Of a stretch of DNA of 5,677 bases, positions 1-5,570 are shown one piece after another. The notes under the pieces were generated by a model. It saw only the letters and a program-made list of their open reading frames with translations. It searched no databases and had not been told where the DNA came from. The DNA is from SVTX01 sp964629615 (GTDB taxonomy: Bacteria > Bacillota > Clostridia > Oscillospirales > CAG-272), in NCBI GenBank assembly GCA_964629615.1, contig CAZVUD010000056.1:1-5677 (forward strand). The letters run 5' to 3'. Position 1 is the first letter of the stretch; the number at the start of each line of letters is the position of its first letter. The translations under genes and the position numbers were made by a program.

Positions 1-11
1 TGAAAAAGCGT

Positions 12-57
12 AAAAAACAACCGCACACATCACGGCGCGATGTGTGCGGTTGTTTTT
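12..57. terminator. Bidirectional rho-independent terminator, overlapping the prfB stop codon
   Basis: A 19-bp perfect inverted repeat pairs positions 13-31 with 39-57 around a 7-base loop (32-38). The GC-rich core is flanked by an A-run on the left (12-17) and a T-run on the right (53-57), so the transcript has a U-tract in either direction. On the minus strand the stem begins inside the TAA stop of prfB (58-56), so the gene ends directly in its terminator. The symmetry suggests a convergent gene just left of the window that shares it, but only 11 bases lie beyond it and no such gene can be shown. Confidence 0.93.
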
Positions 58-1165
58 ATTTACCTGATACCATTTTAAGATATGCGTTTATAAAGCCGTC
101 GATATTGCCGTCCATTACAGACTGTATATTTCCGTCCTCATAGCCTGTTCTTGTATCCTTGGCAAGGGTATAGGGCATAAACACATACGAGCGTATCTGC
201 GAGCCCCATTCGATATTCGTCTTGTTGCCCTGTATCTCTTCTATTGTGTCAAGGCGCTCGCGGAGCTTGATCTCCATAAGCTTTGCCTTAAGCATCTTAA
301 GGGCGGTCTCCTTGTTCTGCAGCTGGCTTCTCTCTGTCTGACAGCCGACAACTATACCTGTGGGCTTGTGAACTATTCTGATCGCCGAGTCGGTCTTGTT
401 GATATGCTGACCGCCTGCGCCCGATGAGCGGTGAGCGGTTATTTCAAGATCCTCTTCCTTAAGCACAACGTTGTCAACGTTTTCAAATTCGGGCATGACC
501 TCGATAGAAGCAAATGAGGTCTGGCGTCTGCCTGCCGCATCAAAGGGAGAAACGCGCACGAGTCTGTGAACGCCGTTCTCACTCTTAAGATAGCCGTATG
601 CATTAAGTCCCTCAACGGTTATGGTCGCGGACTTGATGCCTGCCGCGTCGCCGTCCAGCCAATCTATAAGCTTGACCTTAAAGCCTGACTTTTCTGCCCA
701 TCTCGTTATCATTCTGTACAGCATCTGCGCCCAATCCTGCGCCTCTGTTCCGCCTGCACCCGGGTGGAAGGAAACAATGGCGTTGTTCTTGTCGTATTCG
801 CCGCACAAAAGCACGGATATCCTCTCGCGCTCGGCAGTAGCCTCTATTTCCTCCAGCTCATTTAGCACCTCGTCTGTCGAGTCGATATCCTCTTCTTCAA
901 TAGCCATTTCCGCAAGGGCAATGGCGTCCTCAAGACGGGCGCAGAGCTTTTCATAGTCGTCGATCGTGTCGCGCGACTGCTTTATTGTCTGTGTTATTTT
1001 GTTTGCTTTATCGGGATTGCTCCAAAAATTGGGGTCGAGGGTCTGTGCCTCCAGCTCCTCTGCTTTAGACTTAAGGTCGTCTATGCGGAGCGCGTGTCCA
1101 AGCTCCTTGATATCCGCGCGGAGAGCCACGAGCTTAAGTTTAGCTTCTTCAAGTGCGATGATCAA
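56..1165 (-). CDS. prfB: Peptide chain release factor 2 (RF2)
   Basis: Class I release factor that reads UGA and UAA in the ribosomal A site and triggers peptidyl-tRNA hydrolysis. From the TTG start the protein is 369 residues, matching the usual length of about 365. It has an N-terminal helical domain rich in Glu and Lys, the RF2-type anticodon-mimic SPF at residues 206-208, and the universally conserved GGQ catalytic loop (SGAGGQHIN) at 251-253. E. coli RF2 has these motifs at 205-207 and 250-252. The TTG at 1165-1163 is preferred because a GGAGG sits 9 bases upstream of it. The in-frame ATG at 1216-1214 lies almost at the predicted transcription start, has no ribosome binding site, and would add 17 unusual hydrophobic residues. 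The reading frame is continuous, with no in-frame TGA and no CTTTGA slippage site, so the autoregulatory frameshift common in prfB is absent. The residue before SGAGGQ is Ser, where E. coli K-12 has Thr246. The gene appears to be transcribed alone, divergently from the rest of the window. Confidence 0.97.
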   Translation of the reverse strand: MIIALEEAKLKLVALRADIKELGHALRIDDLKSKAEELEAQTLDPNFWSNPDKANKITQTIKQSRDTIDDYEKLCARLEDAIALAEMAIEEEDIDSTDEVLNELEEIEATAERERISVLLCGEYDKNNAIVSFHPGAGGTEAQDWAQMLYRMITRWAEKSGFKVKLIDWLDGDAAGIKSATITVEGLNAYGYLKSENGVHRLVRVSPFDAAGRRQTSFASIEVMPEFENVDNVVLKEEDLEITAHRSSGAGGQHINKTDSAIRIVHKPTGIVVGCQTERSQLQNKETALKMLKAKLMEIKLRERLDTIEEIQGNKTNIEWGSQIRSYVFMPYTLAKDTRTGYEDGNIQSVMDGNIDGFINAYLKMVSGK

Positions 1166-1174
1166 ATCTAAAAT

Positions 1175-1179
1175 CCTCC
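1175..1179 (-). promoter_or_regulatory. Ribosome binding site that fixes the prfB TTG start
   Basis: The minus strand reads GGAGG here, 9 bases before the TTG codon at 1165-1163. No comparable Shine-Dalgarno sequence precedes the upstream in-frame ATG codons at 1216-1214 and 1213-1211. This site is the main sequence reason for choosing TTG as the start. Confidence 0.85.
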
Positions 1180-1225
1180 GATATATTATATATATTACAG
1201 TTTGTAAATACATCATTAACGATTC

Positions 1226-1254
1226 ATTATATCATATTATCCCGCCCTTTTCAA
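1226..1254 (-). promoter_or_regulatory. Sigma-A promoter of prfB
   Basis: On the minus strand a TTGAAA -35 box (1254-1249) and a perfect TATAAT -10 box (1231-1226) are separated by exactly 17 bases. Transcription should begin near 1219, leaving a leader of roughly 55 bases before the TTG start. This also makes the ATG at 1216 an unlikely start, since it would be nearly leaderless. Confidence 0.88.
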
Positions 1255-1347
1255 GTACTTTTTCGGGATTTTTTGCAAAACGCGAAAAAAATTACAGTAA
1301 TCAAAGGGCAAAATGAGAAAAATAATAATTATAAGTCCCGTCAGTAC

Positions 1348-1376
1348 TTGACAAGAGGCAATGAAAATTATATAAT
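1348..1376 (+). promoter_or_regulatory. Consensus sigma-A promoter of the DUF1858 gene
   Basis: Perfect TTGACA (1348-1353) and perfect TATAAT (1371-1376) are separated by 17 bases, which is a full consensus vegetative promoter and probably strong. Initiation is expected near 1383, giving a leader of about 48 AT-rich bases. No other convincing promoter lies between here and trmK, so read-through from this promoter may also supply the downstream operon. Confidence 0.92.
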
Positions 1377-1430
1377 ATATATGTAAATATTGCAGATATT
1401 TAAATTTAAAGATATTTAAGGAGAATAGAA

Positions 1431-1631
1431 ATGAAGGTAACGAAGGAATCCATAATCGGCGATATCCTTGACTACGATCAGGGAACAGCAGAATTTTTCT
1501 TTGAGATAGGCATGCACTGCCTCGGTTGCCCTGCTTCAAGAGGCGAGTCCATAGAGGAGGCTTGCGCTGTTCACGAAACAGACGCAGACGCGCTCGTTGC
1601 AAGGATCAACGAATATCTCTCGGCTAAATGA
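1431..1631 (+). CDS. DUF1858-type CxxC redox protein (hybrid-cluster-protein-associated disulfide family)
   Basis: Small soluble protein of 66 residues with no signal peptide or membrane segment. It starts with the typical MKVTKESIIGDIL stretch, and a central GMHCLGCPASRGESIEEAC segment carries a CxxC at Cys30 and Cys33 plus a third Cys at 45. This matches the DUF1858 / TIGR03980 family, whose members often accompany hybrid cluster (prismane) proteins and are thought to form a redox-active disulfide or bind metal; the biochemical role is not established. An AAGGAG (1418-1423) lies 7 bases before the ATG, and a consensus sigma-A promoter lies upstream. No hybrid cluster protein is visible in the window, so the usual partner would have to be elsewhere. 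The gene stops with TGA and is followed by inverted repeats, so it may be mainly monocistronic. Family assignment is strong; function is uncertain. Confidence 0.9.
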   Translation: MKVTKESIIGDILDYDQGTAEFFFEIGMHCLGCPASRGESIEEACAVHETDADALVARINEYLSAK

Positions 1632-1632
1632 T

Positions 1633-1689
1633 ATTGCCGAGCCTTTAATTTTGCGTTGCGCGGCAACGCTCATTTTCGGCAATTAAGGC
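1633..1689 (+). other. Intergenic inverted repeats with alternative pairings
   Basis: Just after the DUF1858 stop, a central hairpin pairs 1653-1659 with 1663-1669 (GCGTTGC / GCAACGC, 3-base loop). It can be enclosed either by ATTGCCGA (1633-1640) with TCGGCAAT (1676-1683), or by GCCTTTAATT (1641-1650) with AATTAAGGC (1681-1689, one bulged T). The two outer stems share bases 1681-1683, so they compete. The region codes for nothing apparent. It could be a processing or stabilising structure, part of an attenuator, or the remnant of a small dispersed repeat. I do not recognise a known riboswitch class. Confidence 0.5.
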
Positions 1690-1691
1690 GC

Positions 1692-1732
1692 AAAGAGCAA
1701 ACGGGCAAGTTGTTGCTCTGTTTGCTCTTTTT
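1692..1732 (+). terminator. Probable rho-independent terminator or attenuator between the DUF1858 gene and trmK
   Basis: An 11-bp perfect stem pairs 1692-1702 (AAAGAGCAAAC) with 1720-1730 (GTTTGCTCTTT), followed by a short T-run to 1732. The 17-base loop contains a small nested pairing of 1705-1708 with 1713-1716. The loop also holds a second TTGCTCT (1713-1719) that can replace the distal TTGCTCT (1722-1728), so a competing hairpin without the U-tract is possible. The T-run is short, so termination may be partial, which would let the upstream promoter feed trmK. Confidence 0.65.
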
Positions 1733-1756
1733 GACCTGCATTTTTTAGGAGAGCAT

Positions 1757-2440
1757 ATGTTACCATTACTTGATAAAAGACTCATGTGCGCCGCAGAGCT
1801 CGTGCGCGACGGCGTGAGATTTGCGGATATAGGAAGCGACCATGCGTATCTGCCTATATATCTTAAGCTTGAGGGCAGAATATCCTGCGCGCTGGCATCG
1901 GATATAAACGAAGGACCTGTCGCATCGGCTGTGGAAAATATAAAAAAATACGGCGTGGCGGACTCTGTCTTTGCGGTCATGGCGGACGGGCTTGACGCCG
2001 CAAGGGATTTCAGACCCGACGACATCGCGGTGCTCGGCATGGGCGGAGAGCTTATAATGTCAATAATAGACAAGGCTCAATTTGTAAAGGACGAGAATAT
2101 ACATCTCATACTCCAGCCTATGACGCACGCGGAAAAGTTGTACTGCTATCTGCTTGAAAACGGATTTGAGATAATATGCGAGCGCTTTTGTGCCACATCC
2201 GAAAAGCGCGGCGACCGCATATATCGTGTCATGTGCGCGAGATATTGCGGCGTCAGTCGCAAATGCGACATGATAGAGGCTATGGCAGGCAAGGACATGG
2301 GAATAGACGACCCTGTAAAGAAAAGATACATCAGGCACATGATCGACGTTTACAATGTCAGAATTAGCGGAAAGAAACGCGCATGTGAAGACACGGCATA
2401 CGAGGAGGAGCTCACAGACGGGCTGGGAAAATTATTATGA
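1757..2440 (+). CDS. trmK: tRNA (adenine(22)-N1)-methyltransferase TrmK
   Basis: SAM-dependent enzyme that makes m1A at position 22 in the D-loop region of tRNAs; Bacillus TrmK (YqfN) is the characterised homologue. The 227-residue protein fits the family (B. subtilis about 238). Visible motifs are the SAM-binding ADIGSDHAYLP at 23-33, the acidic SDIN around 48-51, MADGLD at 75-80, the family-typical GMGGELI at 94-100, and LQPM at 119-122. The N-terminal half is the Rossmann-like methyltransferase domain; the charged C-terminal part corresponds to the helical domain of TrmK. AGGAG (1747-1751) lies 5 bases before the ATG. The TGA stop overlaps the ATG of the Nif3-family gene by 4 bases, indicating translational coupling, and the trmK-nif3 pairing (yqfN-yqfO in Bacillus) is a recurrent Firmicutes arrangement. 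No promoter is evident directly upstream. Confidence 0.93.
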   Translation: MLPLLDKRLMCAAELVRDGVRFADIGSDHAYLPIYLKLEGRISCALASDINEGPVASAVENIKKYGVADSVFAVMADGLDAARDFRPDDIAVLGMGGELIMSIIDKAQFVKDENIHLILQPMTHAEKLYCYLLENGFEIICERFCATSEKRGDRIYRVMCARYCGVSRKCDMIEAMAGKDMGIDDPVKKRYIRHMIDVYNVRISGKKRACEDTAYEEELTDGLGKLL

Positions 2441-3204
2441 CGGTACTTGAATTATACAGTAAGCTTACAGAAAGTATACCGAGCAGTCTTTCCTGCTCGT
2501 GGGACGGCGACGGCTTTGAGGTCTGCCCTGATCAGAATGCTTGTGTTCGCCGCGTTCTCATATCGCTTGATGTGACGAACGAATGCATAGATCACGCCGT
2601 AAATAATAGCTACGATGTGATAATTTCGCATCATCCGCTGTTGTTTAAGGGCATATCCGAGGTGTCGAATACAGATGCTGACGGAGCACGCGTGATAAAG
2701 CTGATAAAAAATAATATCAGCACTATGAGCTTTCACACCCGTCTTGACGCGCTTGACGGCGGCGTTAATGACGTTTTATCTTCGGTCCTCGGTCTGTGCT
2801 CGGTAAAGGCGGCAGAGTGCGATGACGACGGCATGATGAGGGTAGGCGAGCTTAAAGAAGAAATGGACGCGCGGGATTTCGCGCTTTACGTAAAAGAGAA
2901 GCTTCACGCGCCGAGCGTAAGACTTGCCTCGGCAAACAAGAAGGTCTTTCGTGTTGCATTGCTCGGCGGCTCGGGCGGCTCTTGCGCGCATCTTTTAGCG
3001 GCGTGCGGCGCAGACACCTATGTGACGGGCGAATTTAAGCATCATGAGCTGCTCGACCCCTGCGGCGTGGGCGCAAATCTCATTGAAGCAGGACATTTCT
3101 ATACGGAATATCCCGTGTGCAGTATGTTGCGTGACACGGTATCGCTTATATGCCCCGAGGCTGAATGCGATATATATTTTTCAGACAGGACCGAGATCCT
3201 ATGA
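2437..3204 (+). CDS. Nif3-like dinuclear metal center protein (YqfO/YbgI family)
   Basis: Cytosolic protein of the Nif3/DUF34 family. Structurally studied members form toroidal hexamers with a two-metal site; the physiological substrate is unsettled, though a GTP cyclohydrolase-like role has been proposed for some. Expected metal ligands are all present: His65 and His66 in ISHHP, Asp104 in HTRLD followed by GGVND (108-112), and His220 and Glu224 in AGHFYTEYP. The conserved VTGEFKHHE segment is at 196-204. E. coli YbgI has the equivalents near 63, 64, 101, 215 and 219. At 255 residues this is the short form, lacking the inserted PII/CutA-like domain that makes Bacillus YqfO about 370 residues. 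The N-terminal segment that usually reads WDNxGLxVG is SWDGDGFEVC here, a modest departure. The start is fixed by the ATGA overlap with trmK. It probably acts in, or is co-expressed with, the RNA-modification operon. Confidence 0.93.
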   Translation: MTVLELYSKLTESIPSSLSCSWDGDGFEVCPDQNACVRRVLISLDVTNECIDHAVNNSYDVIISHHPLLFKGISEVSNTDADGARVIKLIKNNISTMSFHTRLDALDGGVNDVLSSVLGLCSVKAAECDDDGMMRVGELKEEMDARDFALYVKEKLHAPSVRLASANKKVFRVALLGGSGGSCAHLLAACGADTYVTGEFKHHELLDPCGVGANLIEAGHFYTEYPVCSMLRDTVSLICPEAECDIYFSDRTEIL

Positions 3205-3224
3205 TCTTTTAAAAGGAGATATTT

Positions 3225-3911
3225 ATGACTTACGTTATATCAAACATACACGGTGATCATGATGCATTCAAAAAAATGCTTGACACGATAAGCTTTGGCG
3301 ACAACGATATTATGTATATACTTGGGGATATAGTGGACTTTGGCGACAGCTCCATGGAGCTTATCGAGGACATCAGCATGAGGTACAATGTATATCCCAT
3401 AGTCGGCGATCACGATCTTCTGGCATTGCGCATGCTGTCGGGATTTTCGCGCATGCTGAAGGACGGCGATTCTCCGTCTGCGGATTTTATAAGCGAGATG
3501 ACGGCTTGGTGCGCCGACGGCGGCGACAAGACGCTTGCAGGCTTCCGTGAGCTTGACGACGATATGAAGGAGGGCGCGATTGATTACCTTTCGGACATGG
3601 CGCTCTTTGAAGAGGTGAGCGTTGGCGACAAGGACTATATACTTGTACATGCAGGATTTAAGGACGGCTGTGACATAAACGATCTTGATTCTCTTGTGCC
3701 GCAGGATCTCATAAGCGAGAGCCTTGACCTCAGAAAGAAATATTTTGAAGATAAGACCGTCATAGTAGGTCACGAGCCTACGACCGAGGAAAACGGCGGC
3801 GACGGCAGGATATTTTACGGAAACGGAAGCATCAATATAGACTGCGGCAATATGCGCGGCGGTCGCCTCGCGTGCCTTTGCCTTGATGACGGCAGAGAAT
3901 ACTATGTATGA
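3225..3911 (+). CDS. Metallophosphoesterase-like protein (PPP/calcineurin-like fold) with divergent active site
   Basis: A 228-residue cytosolic protein with the order of motifs seen in bacterial PPP-type serine/threonine phosphatases and related phosphoesterases: ISNIHGDHDAF (5-15), ILGDIVDFGDSS (32-43), IVGDHDLLAL (59-68), LVHAG (140-144) and VGHEP (181-185), then a C-terminal IDCGN and GGRLACLCLDDG. The fold assignment is firm, but several catalytic positions differ from the consensus. Asp of GDxHG is Asn7; Arg of GDxxDRG is Phe39; GNHE is GDHD, with Asp62 and Asp64 replacing Asn and Glu. Retained are His9, Asp35, Asp38, His63, His142 and His183. Metal binding may therefore persist while phosphate binding is altered. 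AAGGAG (3213-3218) lies 6 bases before the ATG. The gene sits 20 bases after the Nif3 gene and 18 before rlmD, clearly within one operon. Substrate unknown; it could be a weak, re-specialised or inactive phosphatase. Confidence 0.88.
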   Translation: MTYVISNIHGDHDAFKKMLDTISFGDNDIMYILGDIVDFGDSSMELIEDISMRYNVYPIVGDHDLLALRMLSGFSRMLKDGDSPSADFISEMTAWCADGGDKTLAGFRELDDDMKEGAIDYLSDMALFEEVSVGDKDYILVHAGFKDGCDINDLDSLVPQDLISESLDLRKKYFEDKTVIVGHEPTTEENGGDGRIFYGNGSINIDCGNMRGGRLACLCLDDGREYYV

Positions 3912-3929
3912 TATTTAAGGACTTTTTAA

Positions 3930-5561
3930 ATGAAGATAAATAAGAACGATATCATAAGACTTAAGGTTGAGGACATGAATCACCTCGGCGCAGGCGTTGC
4001 AAAAGCAGACGGAGCGGTCGTGTTTATAAGGGGCGCTGTCACGGGCGACGTGGTGGATTGCAAGATAATAAAGGCGACAAAGAGCTATTATGTCGGCATT
4101 GTGAGCCGCATGATCGAGGCGTCAGAGTATCGCGAGACGGTGCCGTTTTGCGGTGCGCCTGCATCCTGCGGCGGATGCGTTTACAGATATGTGACGCGAG
4201 ATTGCGAGCTTGAGATGAAGCACAGGCATGTCGAGGGGCTGTTTTTAAAGGCAGGGCTTAAGGATATCAATATCCTGCCCGTTATGCCTGTCAGCGAGAG
4301 ATACGGATACAGAAACAAGGCGCAGTATCCTGTGTGTCAGACCAAAAACGGTATGAAGGCAGGGTTCTATGCCGGCAAGACCCACACGGTGGTCAGCAGT
4401 GAGAATTGCTCGCTTGAGCCTGATATATTTGGAAGGATAGTTTCTGATGTGTGCAGATTTGCCGACAGATACGGCATACTTGCCTATGATGAGCTGACAA
4501 ATACGGGTCTGCTCCGACATATATATCTGCGCCTCGGTGAGATAAGCGGAGATATCATGCTGTGCCTTGTCATAAACGGCGAGAGATTTCCGCACGCGGA
4601 TAAGCTTGTAAAATATATGACCGAAAGATACGGTGAATTAAAGAGCATCATGCTGAATATCAACTCTGAGAACACCAATGTGGTGCTTGGGGACAGGTAT
4701 ATCACACTGTGGGGCAAGGATCATATAGAGGACGAGCTTTGTGGTCTCAGGTTCAAGATATCCCCCGAGTCATTCTGGCAGGTGAATCGCGGAGGAGCCG
4801 AGAGGCTTTACGGCGTGGCAAGGACCATGGCGGATCTGCACGGTGACGAGCGCTTGCTTGACCTTTATTGCGGAACGGGCACGATAGGACTTTCCATGGC
4901 AAATGATGTTCAAAGCGTCATGGGCGTGGAGATAGTTGAGGGCGCTGTCAGATGCGCAAAGGAAAATGCCGAGAAAAACGGCATTTGTAATGCCGAATTT
5001 TTCTGCGCTGACGCAAGCGATATAGAGAGCATGATACCGAGCGACAGAATTTTTGACGTTGTCATACTCGATCCGCCGAGAAAGGGAACTACAAGAGAGC
5101 TTATTGCCTACATCGCCAAAAGAAATATAAAGAGGGTAGTTTACATATCCTGCGGACCTGACACACTGGCAAGGGATATAGCGATATTTAAAGAATACGG
5201 CTATGATGCAGGCGATGTTCAGCCTGTGGACATGTTCCCTGCAACGGGGCACGTAGAGACGGTATGTCTTTTGTCCAAACTTCAAAATCGACAGCATATT
5301 GAGATCGAACTTAATATGGACGAGCTGGATTTGACCGATGCGGAGAAGAAAGCCACATATCCCGAAATCAAGGAATATGTAATGGAGCATTACGGCTATA
5401 AAATTCCCAGCCTGTATATCGCACAGGTCAAGCAGAAGTGCGGCATCATCGAGCGTGAGAACTACAATAAGCCGAAGTCTAAGGATTCCAGACAGGCAAA
5501 ATGCCCTCCCGAGAAAGAAGCGGCTATTATGGAAGCTCTGCAACATTTGGGGATGATTTAG
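3930..5561 (+). CDS. rlmD: 23S rRNA (uracil-5-)-methyltransferase, RlmD/RlmCD (RumA) type, with a C-terminal extension of about 90 residues
   Basis: SAM-dependent, iron-sulfur-containing enzyme of the TrmA/RumA family that makes m5U in 23S rRNA (U1939, and in some Firmicutes also U747). Domains: an N-terminal TRAM RNA-binding domain (about 1-62); 4Fe-4S ligands Cys74, Cys80, Cys83 and Cys160 in the family pattern; a SAM-binding LDLYCGTGTIGL (310-321); DPPRKG (381-386); the catalytic nucleophile Cys408 in YISCGPDTLARD; and the general base Glu443 in HVETV. E. coli RlmD has these last two at 389 and 424, the same spacing. The normal protein ends just after HVETVxLLS, about residue 450, yet this one runs to 543. 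The extra segment is described separately. AAGGA (3917-3921) lies 8 bases before the ATG. It is the last clear member of the trmK operon and, unlike its TGA-ending neighbours, stops with TAG. RlmC versus RlmD specificity cannot be settled from sequence alone. Confidence 0.93.
   Translation: MKINKNDIIRLKVEDMNHLGAGVAKADGAVVFIRGAVTGDVVDCKIIKATKSYYVGIVSRMIEASEYRETVPFCGAPASCGGCVYRYVTRDCELEMKHRHVEGLFLKAGLKDINILPVMPVSERYGYRNKAQYPVCQTKNGMKAGFYAGKTHTVVSSENCSLEPDIFGRIVSDVCRFADRYGILAYDELTNTGLLRHIYLRLGEISGDIMLCLVINGERFPHADKLVKYMTERYGELKSIMLNINSENTNVVLGDRYITLWGKDHIEDELCGLRFKISPESFWQVNRGGAERLYGVARTMADLHGDERLLDLYCGTGTIGLSMANDVQSVMGVEIVEGAVRCAKENAEKNGICNAEFFCADASDIESMIPSDRIFDVVILDPPRKGTTRELIAYIAKRNIKRVVYISCGPDTLARDIAIFKEYGYDAGDVQPVDMFPATGHVETVCLLSKLQNRQHIEIELNMDELDLTDAEKKATYPEIKEYVMEHYGYKIPSLYIAQVKQKCGIIERENYNKPKSKDSRQAKCPPEKEAAIMEALQHLGMI
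5280..5558 (+). other. Appended C-terminal domain of the rRNA methyltransferase (residues about 451-543), possible winged-helix-like module
   Basis: This in-frame segment lies beyond the catalytic core of the methyltransferase. It begins with an acidic linker (IEIELNMDELDLTDAE), continues with ATYPEIKEYVMEHYGYKIP and SLYIAQVKQKCGIIE, which read like helices of a small helix-turn-helix or winged-helix unit, and ends in a basic, proline-containing NYNKPKSKDSRQ, then KCPPEKEAAIMEALQHLGMI. From memory, similar tails occur on proteins from gut Clostridia and their mobile elements, but I cannot verify this here. Isoleucine codons in the tail are 0 ATA of 9, against 22 ATA of 35 in the preceding body, and GAA rises to 5 of 12 Glu codons from 5 of 30. 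The composition change points to a separate origin. The domain fold is inference. Confidence 0.6.
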
Positions 5562-5570
5562 GAGGGATAG

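Noticed and set aside
1..11. Possible end of a gene entering from the left (TGA at 1-3, or TAA within 11-13)
   Set aside because: Too little sequence to judge reading frame or homology, although the bidirectional terminator would suit a convergent neighbour.
1166..1216. N-terminal extension of RF2 from the ATG at 1216
   Set aside because: The ATG would be nearly leaderless relative to the predicted transcription start and has no Shine-Dalgarno. The TTG start gives motif positions within one residue of E. coli RF2.
1237..1602. 121-codon minus-strand frame spanning the divergent promoter region
   Set aside because: It covers both strong promoters and the DUF1858 coding sequence in antisense, and no ribosome binding site or motif supports it.
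3240..3773. 177-codon minus-strand frame opposite the phosphoesterase-like gene
   Set aside because: Antisense to a gene with a good ribosome binding site and recognisable family motifs; the product is unlike any family I know.
3909..3921. GATATTTAAGGA upstream of rlmD, also found at 1411-1422 before the DUF1858 gene
   Set aside because: Both copies are AT-rich sequence plus a Shine-Dalgarno core, so the 12-base identity is most simply a shared ribosome-binding context.
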